DNA of 64,000 nucleotides, taken from contig NZ_JABBHF010000012.1 in assembly GCF_012910715.1 (NCBI RefSeq), positions 1 to 64,000 on the forward strand, in the 5' to 3' direction. The DNA comes from Flavivirga algicola. Its GTDB lineage: Bacteria > Bacteroidota > Bacteroidia > Flavobacteriales > Flavobacteriaceae. The notes under the pieces were generated by a model, which saw only the letters and a list, made by a program, of their open reading frames with translations, was not told where the DNA came from and made no database searches. A program made the position numbers and the translations under genes. The stretch's first letter is position 1, and each line of letters opens with the position of its first letter. Shown here piece by piece: positions 1 to 10,000 of this stretch.

Positions 1-194
1 CCTTCCAGTTTTGAGGTCACTTCCTGCTCGATAACTTTGGCAGAAGCATCTCTCCAACTGTAATTTACATGTATTGACGGCAAGGTTTTAGTTGGAGCCA
101 ATTGTACACTAATTAGGGGAATAAGACAGGCTCCAACAATGGATAGACATATGAACGCAATAAGCGTAGAGAATGTAGAAAGCTTAAAGTTCAT
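1..194 (-). CDS. RND-family efflux permease, N-terminal fragment (runs off the window)
   Basis: Only the first 64 codons are inside the window; the gene continues beyond position 1. The start is the ATG at 194-192. The visible protein begins with a short cytoplasmic segment, one hydrophobic helix (about residues 9-31), and then periplasmic sequence with the pattern P-S-I-H-V-N-Y-S-W-R-D-A and V-I-E-Q-E-V-T. This matches the start of the first porter subdomain of RND permeases (AcrB/CusA superfamily), which use the proton gradient to export substrates. It is a different protein from the full RND permease at 7013-10096, so the locus carries two permeases. The start codon lies 54 bases downstream of the signal peptidase stop, on the same strand, so the two may be co-transcribed. 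The family is fairly clear from the N-terminus; substrate class cannot be judged. Confidence 0.75.
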   Translation of the reverse strand, partial: MNFKLSTFSTLIAFICLSIVGACLIPLISVQLAPTKTLPSIHVNYSWRDASAKVIEQEVTSKLE

Positions 195-248
195 ATAACC
201 ATTTGTATAAAATTATTATTTACTATGCTTTTTATAACGTTAATTTAA

Positions 249-1436
249 TCAATTGACACTTTTAAATAAACGGTCCCACCTAAACCTGTCTTGATAATTT
301 GAAAATAAAACACATTGTACCTTGCCTATAATATTTGACTCTGGTACAAAACCCCACCTGCGGGAATCTTCGCTACTTTTTCTGTTGTCTCCCATCATAA
401 AATAATAATCCTGGTTAAAGGTATAACTCGTTGATTTTTTATTATTTATATAATACACCCCGTTAATCTCCTTAATTTTGGAATTTTCGGAACTATTTAT
501 TGCCCGTTCGTATAATGAAAACGTTTCTGGACTTAATTCTATTTTCATCCCTTTTTCGGGTACAACAAAAGGCCCCATATTATCAAATGTCCATTTTTTA
601 TCAGGTAATTTTGCAAATAGTTTTTTTTTAATATTAAAGGTGTCAATTTGTATTTCAACTGAGTCTATATAATTCTTTTTGACAAGATGTTCCAGATCCA
701 TTTTTGATAAATTAGCTTCTCCTCTTCCTTTTTTTAGTTTAAAATTCTTAATGGTTAAAGAATCCATTACTTTATACAATGCATTTTTATTTTTAATTGT
801 GAATTCATAATTATTCTTAATACTGTTAGACTCCTTAGCTAACATCCTATTTGTATAAATTTCTGCTTCTCTTATTCTAAACGTATCTCCAGGTAAGGCC
901 ATACAGCGTTTAACTAAAATATATTCTTTTCGCCATGTAGAATTAAAAACACAAATATCATTTTGTTTAATCGTTGTTATACCTGAAAATCTTTTGTATG
1001 ACCACCAATAATCATTTAAGCGCTTTTTCGCATTATTATTAAAGTAAAAAATAATATTCAATAAAGGAATATCAAAAGGAGAACGAGGCAATCTAGGCCC
1101 ATATTTTAGTTTGTTTACAATAATGACATCATTAGTATAAAGAGCGTCTTTCATCGAGTCGCTTGGAATCTTATAAATACCAAGCACTAAAAGTTTAATA
1201 CCAACAACTATTGAAAGCAAAAATAATATCTGAAATGATTTTTTGAGAATTTTTCTTAATCCCTTGTTTTTAATCAAAGCTATTATAATATGCGAAAGTA
1301 AATTGTATAATAATAAAAATAGAATTACACTTATACTTATCCATATTAACTTGAAAACCATAAATAAGAGCAGCAGCAGTATAATTAAAAATATTTTAAC
1401 ATGCTTCTTTGTTTTATTCCCTATTATCCCACTCAT
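249..1436 (-). CDS. lepB: Type I signal peptidase (S26 family)
   Basis: The 395-residue protein starts with about three hydrophobic segments (residues 14-30, 32-54 and 68-88) and then enters the S26 catalytic domain. The nucleophile box is P-S-D-S-M with Ser94 just before Met95. The general base is expected at Lys176 in the box L-V-K-R-C-M-A-L-P-G-D, and the C-terminal box G-D-N-R-x-S-S-E-D-S-R-R-W-G is intact near residue 350. It should cleave signal peptides of exported proteins at the outer face of the inner membrane. About 150 residues separate the Lys box from the C-terminal box, as in long Bacteroidetes LepB proteins. It lies 31 bases downstream of the MG2 protein gene and upstream of an RND permease, so it may be a dedicated peptidase of this export locus and not the housekeeping one. 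That role is inference; the enzyme call is secure. Confidence 0.93.
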   Translation of the reverse strand: MSGIIGNKTKKHVKIFLIILLLLLFMVFKLIWISISVILFLLLYNLLSHIIIALIKNKGLRKILKKSFQILFLLSIVVGIKLLVLGIYKIPSDSMKDALYTNDVIIVNKLKYGPRLPRSPFDIPLLNIIFYFNNNAKKRLNDYWWSYKRFSGITTIKQNDICVFNSTWRKEYILVKRCMALPGDTFRIREAEIYTNRMLAKESNSIKNNYEFTIKNKNALYKVMDSLTIKNFKLKKGRGEANLSKMDLEHLVKKNYIDSVEIQIDTFNIKKKLFAKLPDKKWTFDNMGPFVVPEKGMKIELSPETFSLYERAINSSENSKIKEINGVYYINNKKSTSYTFNQDYYFMMGDNRKSSEDSRRWGFVPESNIIGKVQCVLFSNYQDRFRWDRLFKSVN

Positions 1437-1467
1437 TTTTATCTCTATTTTTTACAAGGGTTGTGAT

Positions 1468-3780
1468 CTATTTCCTTTTTCCAACAAAAAACTCAAAAGA
1501 TCCTGTTCCCAAAAGACCTTCGGCACTTAGTCCCACTCCCTCAACAATACCGATGAATTTCGTATTTATATCGGAGCAATAAAAAATGATATCCGCCTCA
1601 CCCTTTTCATTGGTTATAATGTCCGGTTTCCATAACAAGGTATTTCTATAATCTGGGAAACCATTGATTTGATCTTCCTTATCATAAACGGGTTCATAAA
1701 ACTCCCGTTTTCCATAAAAGCCCTTTAGCATTTTTAAATTGAATTTTTTTAACAAATAGGACTCTGTTAACTCAGGATATTGGTATTTCAAATAACCAGA
1801 TCCAGTAATAGTATATGCATTTCTTTTATCATTCCACTTAAAACCTTCCATGTAATAATACACTTTTCCTTCTATAGGTTTTTTACTTTTATCATTCGAG
1901 TGGGCTTGACAATTTAATGTTCCACAAGGTATTCCAACATAATCGCTATTCATTTCTAATTTAGCCAAACTGTCCAGTCTTCCTAAATACTTGTCCCTGA
2001 ATACCTGTTTTTTATTTGTAGATAAAACAATCTCTTCCAGCTGGTTAAGTTCGTTTGATACGATAAAAGGCTCTGTTTCTTGTTCTCGGGCTTTATCTTT
2101 TAACTTTGATAGCGGATAACTTATGGGTGCTTTTTTTCTATTCGAACTTATAATATCGAACGAGGGATCCTTGATATCAATAACATATTTAGGCTTTTCT
2201 GGGGTCATGGGTTTTACGTATACATAGCCTTTTTCGCCCATTTTTAGATGTTTGTGGTTTATAATGAAAAAGCCTTTGGGATCTGTCATCATAATGTCCT
2301 TGTCCCTTAAAGAGTCCGAGGCAAATACCATTACAACTTGCTGTCCAGATATTTTGGGCCTTTTAGTCTTTTTTTCCAAGTGAATCACACCCGTAATGGA
2401 ATCGGAAAGTAAGGGCTTAATTTGCTTGCTGCCCTCTTTTAAACTAGGTTCGCCCCTTATGTACCGTCTCCATCCCTGAGTGAGCAATAGCAGGTTCAAA
2501 GCGTCCTCCCTATTTTTGTTCGCTTCATTAAAGTAATATGTGGGGTTGTTAATATTTCCTTTTAGCTGGGCGGACAGATAATAGTGCGTCATTATATTCT
2601 TTGGATCCAGCTCGTTTTGGTATAGTTTATCGAAAACACCCAGCCCCAAATGGGCAATTACGGGCTTGTTGTTCTGGTCGGTTACTCTTAGTTTTAAAAC
2701 GGCCTTGTCCCTGGCCTGGTATTCGCTTTTGTCCAATACTGCCCTAATGGTTAATTTCCTATGGGAATTCACATACATTAAACGTTCGGCCTGTGGTTTT
2801 ATATTTTCATCAAAAAGTGTTACCCTGGCTATACCGCTCGGGATATCCTTTAGTGGAATTTTAATGATAAGATCTCTCTTTAATCTCCCAATGGCGACAT
2901 TGTAAATAACCCCTCTGGTCTCTACTTTTAAATATATGGTTTCCTCTTTTAAATTGGCTGTTTGGCTGACCTTGAATACCGCCTGGTCTTTTGTCTTTTT
3001 TAACAACCGTAGTGTTTTTCCGCCAGGTAGAACCTGAGGCAAATCATAGGTCTTGTTACTTAGGGGATCGGTAAGCTGGATATGGTATCTGCTAAGCGAA
3101 TTTGGGAGAAACAGAAAACTTCCCATACCATCGTGAGCGCTTTTAAACTTGACCAGGGGTACGTTATTCTCGTACAATACTCCCGAAACATCCACTGGCA
3201 CCCCTTTTGAGTTCTCTGCTTTAAAGGCCAGTCTGCTTTGGATGCCAGAAACCAAATCTCCTCCTTCTGGAAATGTATTAAAGTTTAAGGTACTGTCATT
3301 TTTTACAGGCTCCCGTTTTTGTTTATGCTTTATGTTTTTAAGAATTTCCAATTTGCGTACCCCGTGGAACACATTTGTGCCTTCATAGAGTGAATGTGTA
3401 CTGTATGCTGCCAGAGTATAGGAACCTGCTCTTAAGGAATCGTTTAGATACAGGTGGCCGTCTACAAAGCCTGCTTCTATCTCATATTTTTCTTCCCAAA
3501 CAGACTTATCGGTCTTATCTTCTATTAATTGGACAAACAATGTCTTGCTCATTAAGGACGGAACGAGCAACTGTGAGTCCAAAACATAGCCCTTAAACCA
3601 TACTGCTTCCTCGGTTTCATAGATTCCCTTGCTCGTTTGCAGATAGACTATTTCTTTCTGATGGTTAGCAGCATATTGTTCCAGATTTGACAGTACATGA
3701 TCTGAAACACCAGTATCGTCTTGAGCATTGGCTTTAACCGAAAATAATACAAGTAGAAAATAAATGTAATTAGCCTTCAT
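1468..3780 (-). CDS. MG2-domain (alpha-2-macroglobulin-like) exported protein
   Basis: The 770-residue protein has a signal peptide ending near A-N-A-Q (residue 20). Residues 45-150 resemble the MG2 domain of alpha-2-macroglobulins (phrases such as Y-x-T-E-E-A-V-W-F-K-G-Y-V and R-A-G-S-Y-T-L-A-A-Y-S), followed by several beta-sandwich-like segments. It is about half the length of a true bacterial alpha-2-macroglobulin, and I see no thioester motif (CxEQ), so protease trapping is unlikely. Proteins of this build are common in Bacteroidota and are generally annotated only as MG2-domain or hypothetical; they are expected in the periplasm or at the cell surface. It sits between the beta-propeller lipoprotein and the signal peptidase on the same strand. 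A role as a structural partner in the export locus is inference. Confidence 0.75.
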   Translation of the reverse strand: MKANYIYFLLVLFSVKANAQDDTGVSDHVLSNLEQYAANHQKEIVYLQTSKGIYETEEAVWFKGYVLDSQLLVPSLMSKTLFVQLIEDKTDKSVWEEKYEIEAGFVDGHLYLNDSLRAGSYTLAAYSTHSLYEGTNVFHGVRKLEILKNIKHKQKREPVKNDSTLNFNTFPEGGDLVSGIQSRLAFKAENSKGVPVDVSGVLYENNVPLVKFKSAHDGMGSFLFLPNSLSRYHIQLTDPLSNKTYDLPQVLPGGKTLRLLKKTKDQAVFKVSQTANLKEETIYLKVETRGVIYNVAIGRLKRDLIIKIPLKDIPSGIARVTLFDENIKPQAERLMYVNSHRKLTIRAVLDKSEYQARDKAVLKLRVTDQNNKPVIAHLGLGVFDKLYQNELDPKNIMTHYYLSAQLKGNINNPTYYFNEANKNREDALNLLLLTQGWRRYIRGEPSLKEGSKQIKPLLSDSITGVIHLEKKTKRPKISGQQVVMVFASDSLRDKDIMMTDPKGFFIINHKHLKMGEKGYVYVKPMTPEKPKYVIDIKDPSFDIISSNRKKAPISYPLSKLKDKAREQETEPFIVSNELNQLEEIVLSTNKKQVFRDKYLGRLDSLAKLEMNSDYVGIPCGTLNCQAHSNDKSKKPIEGKVYYYMEGFKWNDKRNAYTITGSGYLKYQYPELTESYLLKKFNLKMLKGFYGKREFYEPVYDKEDQINGFPDYRNTLLWKPDIITNEKGEADIIFYCSDINTKFIGIVEGVGLSAEGLLGTGSFEFFVGKRK

Positions 3781-3905
3781 TTAGTATATATTATAAATTT
3801 TAGGTTTCGGATAAAGTAATTTATTAAACGTCTTATTTTGATACAAATACTTATCTAAATCAATCACTTATGCTTAGGTTTATATAATAATATTTTAAAT
3901 ATCTT

Positions 3906-5036
3906 CTACAGGATCGTATATTTATAAAAAGTCCTACATTCATCTAAATCTTCCAAACAACCATACTCCAAGTGAGGCTTTTTATTTAAATACAAATAGC
4001 CATCATCCAAAAATGAATTATAACCACTAATCTTAGATGAAACCTCATATTCCTTTAGTAAGTTTAATTCCTTATCGAAAACCAATAAAGATAAATCTAA
4101 AAAGTTGATTAAATATTTCTCTTCTTTGTCTATATGTTTGGGTAAGTGTTGGGCTAATCTATAGAAAACTTCATTATTCTCATCGTAGTGTATATAAGAA
4201 TAAAAACCATTGGATAGATAATTATAATGCGCTTTATAGGAATTATTTGACTCTCCGCTTTTTAATGGTAGTGGATTAATTTTTGAACTCTTCGCAAATA
4301 CTTTTTTAACAAGTTTCCCATCTAAATTATATACATATAAATAATCGGAACTACCAAAACTTACTATTATCCTCTTATCTAACAAAATAAATTTTGGTAT
4401 TAAATATTCCCTCTTCCAAACTTTGTCTTTAAATTCATCTGGGTATTTAATTATTTTCTCTTGTTTTCCTGTAATTAAATCAATTTTTAAAAAAGCGTAT
4501 GCATTATTAACCCCTGATGGCTTATCAAATCTAACAAAATCAACGCCTGGCAAATAAAAAACATAGTTTCTGAGAGCTGGTTTAAAATAAGAATGAAGAT
4601 TAACTGAAAAATTTCCTCCTTGTATTTTAAATTTTTTATTAATTTCAAGTTTATTATTAAATAAATAAAACTCCTTTTCATGTCCATTAAAAACAAAAAT
4701 GGAGTCTTCTGACACATAATGGAACCCATTGGCATTACCTATTCCATGTGGTCCATCTTCTTCAAATTTCAAGATGTCCCAATCATCGTTTTTTAGGTTA
4801 TATTTTGATATTCTTTCAATTGGAAAATCTGAATTTAAAAAAAATGGTTCCTCCACTTTAGTCTTTGAAAAATTCCAATAAATATCTGATATATAAACGC
4901 CCTCTGGCACTTTAAACACTAGAGAATCTTTTAATTCTATGTCAATATTATTTCCTAAACGAGAAACATTAACATTTTTTTTACATGAAAAATTCAACAT
5001 TAGTAAACATATTAATAACTGAAAAATGCGCATCAT
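3906..5036 (-). CDS. Beta-propeller lipoprotein, DUF4221-like
   Basis: The 376-residue protein begins with a lipoprotein signal (hydrophobic run then L-N-F-S-C, Cys at about residue 18). The rest is mostly beta-strand-like, with repeated aromatic and acidic phrases (W-D-I-L-K-F-E-E-D-G-P-H-G-I-G-N near residue 80; Y-L-Y-V-Y-N-L-D-G-K-L-V near 230), as in the six-bladed propeller lipoproteins of Bacteroidota (DUF4221 and relatives). Family knowledge: such lipoproteins often lie near genes for small exported peptides and O-antigen-ligase-like proteins in Bacteroidota; no biochemical role is established. A 259-base gap separates it from the six-gene operon upstream, so it may have its own promoter. 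It is followed after 125 bases by the MG2 gene. The family assignment is by general resemblance. Confidence 0.65.
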   Translation of the reverse strand: MMRIFQLLICLLMLNFSCKKNVNVSRLGNNIDIELKDSLVFKVPEGVYISDIYWNFSKTKVEEPFFLNSDFPIERISKYNLKNDDWDILKFEEDGPHGIGNANGFHYVSEDSIFVFNGHEKEFYLFNNKLEINKKFKIQGGNFSVNLHSYFKPALRNYVFYLPGVDFVRFDKPSGVNNAYAFLKIDLITGKQEKIIKYPDEFKDKVWKREYLIPKFILLDKRIIVSFGSSDYLYVYNLDGKLVKKVFAKSSKINPLPLKSGESNNSYKAHYNYLSNGFYSYIHYDENNEVFYRLAQHLPKHIDKEEKYLINFLDLSLLVFDKELNLLKEYEVSSKISGYNSFLDDGYLYLNKKPHLEYGCLEDLDECRTFYKYTIL

Positions 5037-5295
5037 AGAAAATTTAGATTCTTTTATATTAAATTACTATTTAAGATTTAAATTGTTAAAATCCTATATT
5101 CACTTCGACTAAGCTCAGTGACCACTTAGGGATAAAATTTTCCCTCTGGGTATTTATTTGGGGTATTTCATAGGCTCATTTTTAATTAAACAATATTTTT
5201 AATATTAAATGCTCAGAGGTCTTTTTACATAAATTCATAAGTTTCATACTATATTACAAATCACATACATGACAGGGACAGATTTTGTCACTTTG
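5037..5295. other. Intergenic gap between the export operon and the propeller lipoprotein gene
   Basis: No convincing gene is visible in this 259-base gap. It holds a copy of a short dispersed repeat (separate entry at 5101-5124) and a cluster of GACA/TGTC words at 5271-5290. A 21-codon minus-strand frame at 5184-5247 is the longest small frame seen and has no recognisable leader or precursor features. A promoter for the downstream lipoprotein gene is likely here, but no clear box was found. Confidence 0.4.
5101..5124. repeat. Short dispersed intergenic repeat (CTTCGACT..GCTCAG type)
   Basis: The core ACTTCGACTAAGCTCAGTGA is the same kind of sequence as the core inside the compound repeat at 17276-17343 (CTTCGACTAACGCTCAGACT). 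Sequences of this kind recur between genes in many flavobacterial genomes. It lies in non-coding DNA between the export operon and the propeller lipoprotein gene, where it could form a weak hairpin in RNA. Confidence 0.55.
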
Positions 5296-5496
5296 CTATT
5301 CTTTTAAAATATATTTTTTTCCCTTTCTGCAATACTTAATAACATAGCCTTCGTCTCGTAAATTCGACAACATACGTTTTACTGTTCTTATGCTACAATT
5401 ATAATCGTTCGCTACCTTTTTTAATGAAAAAAGTCTTTCTTGCTCTATTAGATATAATAGATGGTTTTCTTTTTGCTTTTTTTCTGTGTAGGTCAT
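5296..5496 (-). CDS. Small winged-helix (HTH) DNA-binding protein
   Basis: The 66-residue protein is almost entirely one helix-turn-helix plus wing: a first helix around H-L-L-Y-L-I-E-Q, then the phrase S-L-K-K-V-A-N-D-Y-N-C-S-I-R-T-V-K-R-M-L (turn and recognition helix, residues 24-43), and a basic wing (Y-C-R-K-G-K-K-Y). It resembles the DeoR/HTH_11-type domain without any ligand-binding or receiver domain. The start codon lies 2 bases after the TolC-like gene stop, so it is the last gene of the operon that begins at 16223. A plausible role is autoregulation of that operon; this is inference from position. It could also be the remnant of a larger regulator, but its compact, basic C-terminus looks complete. 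Confidence 0.75.
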   Translation of the reverse strand: MTYTEKKQKENHLLYLIEQERLFSLKKVANDYNCSIRTVKRMLSNLRDEGYVIKYCRKGKKYILKE

Positions 5497-5498
5497 GA

Positions 5499-7016
5499 TT
5501 AATCTTTTAATATGGTTTCAAAATCTTGTACTAAATGAGTGCCATCAATAAAATTATAAAGCGTTAATTGCTGCACTTTATAATACAATGTCCAATAATC
5601 CTGCAATGTCCGTATATAGTTTTCATTAGCAAGCTGCCATGCTTTTCTAGAAGATGTTAGGTTTAAATAGTCTACACGTCCCGATAAAAAACGTTTTTCT
5701 GTTAAATTGTACGACTCTTTTGAGATCTCACGGGTTTTTAAAGCTCCGAACACCAGCTCTTTTTGAAGGTTAAAATCTAAAACCTTTAATGTAATGTCCT
5801 GTTTGTAAGTGTCTTCATTTTGTTGTAATTCGATATCGATAACATCCTTATTCATCCTTGCGGTTTTTATTTTGCCTTTCCTTTCTCCCCAATCCAATAT
5901 AGGTACATTAAGCTGTATGGCTACCATCTGTTGATCTAAAAACCTCCCATAGGCATCTACAAAGGTATTGGCTTGTTGATTTAAACCGTAACTGGCCGTT
6001 AAAGACAAGTCGAACCTATTATCTTTTATGGCCCGATCTAAGTCTCTTAAAGCTTCTACTTTTCTTATTTTTAAATCGAGTATATCTGGATTGTTTTGAT
6101 AGGCAAATGCTATAGCTTTATTCAAATCTATGGTTAAATCAGATATCAGTTCTGGTAATTCGGGAATGGACTGCTGCGGTAATTCATCCCTTAAAAATAA
6201 TTGCAGTTCGGCTTCTGTCTTTTGTAAGGCTTGCATGTTTTGTGTTAGATTGGTATTTGCATTATATACATCTAATTCTAGGTTTAAAAGATCATCACGT
6301 TCAATAGCAATTAAATCGTAACGTTTTTTACCAATATTGAACAGTTTTTCGGCCGAAGCCTTATTTTCCCTTGCGATTTCTACTTTTTTACTTGCCAAAG
6401 CCCATTTAAAAAACAAATCGACCGATTTTAGATTAATAGTTTGCAATGCATACAAAAAATCCTGTTTTGCTTTCTGAAATTCCAAGGGCGCCGTTTTTTG
6501 CTGCCATTTAAAAGTATTAAATGCCATGATAGGCTGCGACAGACCAATTCTAACCGGCGTTGCGCTGTAGGTTTCTATTTCTAAGTCCCCAAAATTTTCA
6601 AGCCTGTTAAAACTGGAATTAACAAACAACCGTGTTCCTGTGGCCCTAATATTTTGACTTATAGAAAGGTTTCCAAAACTATTGATGGTTTGCTGCTGTC
6701 TAAATACATCTATGTTTTGTTCGGAGTCGTAGCGCTCTATTAAAGCCCTGTTAAAAGTAAATGGTCGTGCTTCGAAATTTATTTTTGGGAGTAAACTGGA
6801 TTTAAACGATCTAAACTGCCAGTAATTAACACCATATTTTCGTTTGGCCTTAAAAACATCTAGAGACTTTTTACTGGCAAGTTTCAGCACATCATCAAGG
6901 GTTATATTTCGCTGTATACTTCCAGACGACACGTTACTTTGTTGTGCGGTAGCTTTGGTACAGTTTAACACCACACCTATTACAATACATATTAGTTTTA
7001 TCTGAATATATCTCAT
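5499..7016 (-). CDS. TolC-family outer-membrane channel
   Basis: The protein is about 505 residues from the chosen ATG at 7016-7014. That start gives a clean signal peptide (M-R-Y-I-Q-I-K-L-I-C ending A-T-A-Q) and overlaps the RND stop by four bases (ATGA), a typical coupled arrangement; a start 30 bases further upstream is open but gives no proper signal peptide. The body has the two long helical, coiled-coil repeats of the outer-membrane efflux protein family with beta-strand segments between (for example R-L-F-V-N-S-S-F and L-S-L-T-A-S-Y-G-L-N). It should form the trimeric outer-membrane exit duct for the adjacent HlyD-type adaptor and RND permease. Length and repeat layout are normal for the family. 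Confidence 0.92.
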   Translation of the reverse strand: MRYIQIKLICIVIGVVLNCTKATAQQSNVSSGSIQRNITLDDVLKLASKKSLDVFKAKRKYGVNYWQFRSFKSSLLPKINFEARPFTFNRALIERYDSEQNIDVFRQQQTINSFGNLSISQNIRATGTRLFVNSSFNRLENFGDLEIETYSATPVRIGLSQPIMAFNTFKWQQKTAPLEFQKAKQDFLYALQTINLKSVDLFFKWALASKKVEIARENKASAEKLFNIGKKRYDLIAIERDDLLNLELDVYNANTNLTQNMQALQKTEAELQLFLRDELPQQSIPELPELISDLTIDLNKAIAFAYQNNPDILDLKIRKVEALRDLDRAIKDNRFDLSLTASYGLNQQANTFVDAYGRFLDQQMVAIQLNVPILDWGERKGKIKTARMNKDVIDIELQQNEDTYKQDITLKVLDFNLQKELVFGALKTREISKESYNLTEKRFLSGRVDYLNLTSSRKAWQLANENYIRTLQDYWTLYYKVQQLTLYNFIDGTHLVQDFETILKD

Positions 7017-10000
7017 TTTATTTTCTTGGTAAATTGGTAATAACAAAGGGGTATAAAATAGAGACTAACCAAGGTTCCCAAAAGCATCCCTCCTATTAAT
7101 GCTACTGCCAGAGGCGCCTGTAATTCTGCTCCAAGACCACTTGAAAACAGCAACGGGACTAAGGCTAGAATGGTTGTCAAGCTGGTCATAAGTATCGGTT
7201 TTAAACGCCGTTGCCCTGCAATTAATAAGGCTTTTATTAAAGAATATCCCTGACGTTGCAGTTGAATAATAGTATCTATCTTTAAAATGGAATCGTTTAT
7301 TATAATGCCTCCCATAACCACAATGCCTATCATGGACATTAAATTAATACTCATACCAAAAAGCTTTAAAAACAAAAAAGCACCCGCCAAATCTATAGGG
7401 ACTTCCAACAAAATAATAAGAGGCAACAAGAAAGACTCAAACTGAGAAGCCAAAATAAAATAGAGCAACACCAAAGAAATCAACAGCACAATTTTTAATT
7501 CGCCCATGAGTTCTTGATTAGAAAAAAAGCTTCCTGAAAAATTAACATCATACCATTTATTATTGCTTATCACTTGCTTTATATCGGTTATGGTACTCTC
7601 CATATCGCCTTCCTCAATATTAAACACCAAAGGATAGTATGCGCCCTCTTTCCCACCAGTAATACTCTTTAAATCTTCGGCCTTTACAACTTTAACGAAA
7701 TCCTTGACCTGAAAAGTGGTATTCTCATTAGATTTCACTGTTGTTTTTGTAAGTATGTCATTTATATCTCCTGCATGAGCCCCTAAAACTATTGGAACAA
7801 AGTTTTGGTTATCGGCAATAGATAAAATATCCCGTTCATTAAAAGCACTTTTAAGTGTACTAAACAAATGGTTAGGCGTTATATTATATGTGATCAGTTT
7901 TTCTTGATCTGCAACGAGCGTCAGATGTTCCTGCCAGGCTATGGGCTTTAACGCAACATCCTTTAAGTTTTTCTGTATTTGATACCAGACATGTTTTAAT
8001 TGGGTATTTTGATTGCTTCCCAAGTTTTCAACATGTCGTAACCTCGCAACTAATGGGGTTTCATTATTCGAAAAAATTAGGCTAAAAATGTTATCCACTT
8101 CTTTGTACTTGTAAATAATTCCAGCATATTTATTTGCTAAAAAATCATTTAATTGTGATTTTACATTTGATAAGGTTTTTTCACTTTTAGTTTGTAAATA
8201 GATAGTCGTTTCTGATGTTTTTGCTTCTGTATCTTTATCCAATAAAAACTGTTGCGTGCCAACTAAAGCCGTTTGGTTTATTAAGTTTTCCTGTATTGGT
8301 TTGAGTAGTTCTAATACACGACGTTTATTTTCTTCAACGTTTATTTGTTCATTCCAATCTATTTTTAACAAAGTTTCTGTGCTTGTTAAGGCTGGCATTT
8401 GCGACTTTGGTAAAACACTAAATAGGCCTATGGCAATAATTAAAAGCAAGACACTAATGCCCCAGGATACCCTTTGTTTTTTCATGACCCATTTAAAACC
8501 TTTTTCGTAAATAGCTGCGTAATCCAAAGTATTGGTTTTAGCCAAAAAATTACTTATCCAACTAATACGGGAATTATCTTTTAAGTGAAATAAGCGATAT
8601 AGGACAGGTAATAATGTAATAGAAACCAATAACGAAACAAACAAACCGATACTAATTGCCATGGCCTGATCGTAAAATAAAGCCCCACTTATGCCACTTA
8701 AAAAAACCAAGGGCAAAAACACTGCACATGTTGTTAAAGCCGAGCTTAACAAGGGTTTTAAAACTTCGTTAGTTCCCAATACACAAGCTTTTGAAAGCTT
8801 ATACCCTCTTTGTCTGTATTGTGTGATATTATCGATAACAATAATGGAGTTATCTATCATAAGTCCGATACCCAAAACCAATCCAGATAATGAAATAATG
8901 TTTATTGAAATATGTAGCAGGTGAAAAAACAGTAAACAAACGACTAGAGAAGTCGGGATAGTTATTCCTATCAATAAAGGTGATTTTACATTCTTCAAAA
9001 ATAAAAACATAACCACAAAAGCAAGTAGCATACCCCATAACAAGCTCTGAAATAAATTAGAGATAGCATAATCCAATAATTTAGTTTGGTCTCTAGTTAT
9101 TGAAAAATTAATATGAGAATAATCGTTTCTAAGGTTATGTAGCAAATTATTTAAGGCCTTTTTTAAATCACCCATTCTGGCATCACTTTGTTTTATAATA
9201 GCCATGGTGACCGCTTCATCATTATCAGAAAGTACCAAACCTGTTCTGTTCTGGGGATGTTCGACAACTTCTGCTAGCTCTTTTAACTGAAAAATACGGT
9301 GATTTTTATTTATGTAGATCGCTTCAATATCCTTTATATTATTAAGTGAAGTCCCTAAGCGCACATCATATTGATATTGGTTGTCTTTAATCAATAAGCT
9401 TCCAATATCTAAGTCGTTATTCTTTATGGCCAATTCCAAATCATTTAACCCTATACCAAGGGCATCTAATTTATTTTGGTCGGGTATAATCAAAATCTCT
9501 GAAGCCACCAAACCACTTACATCTACCATGGCCACTTCACTAACCTGTTCAATACGCCTACGAATTACTTGATCTGTAAAACGATTAAAATCAACAAATT
9601 CTTGAGATACGGGATAAAGCCTCTTGTTTTGAGATATAGGCTTTTTATGGGTTTTATCTATTTCTTTAAGCGTCATGCTTAAATAAAATACAGGAATATC
9701 TGTGGCACTGGCTTTTATAACTTTAGGTCGCTTAATAGTTTTGGGCAAACTTCCAATAATACGATCAATCTTCTCATTCACTTCAATAAAGGCATAATCT
9801 ATATTACTGCCATGCGTAAAACTCAATCTAATAACTCCCGACTCGTTACTGGATTCACTTTTAATATCCTTTAAATGGCTCACTTGCAGTAAACGAGAAC
9901 GTAACGGTTTTAAAACGGCGTCTTCCAATTGTCTTGCAGACATATTATCGGCCTGTACTTGCACGGTAATTTCTGGAATATCAATATCGGGCATTAATGA

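Noticed and set aside
1468-3780. Full alpha-2-macroglobulin protease inhibitor
   Set aside because: Only MG2-like sequence is visible; the protein is too short and lacks the thioester motif.
5184-5247. 21-codon minus-strand frame as a possible precursor peptide for the export locus
   Set aside because: It has no leader-type signal, no GG or other cleavage motif, and partly low-complexity coding; length is within chance for AT-rich DNA.
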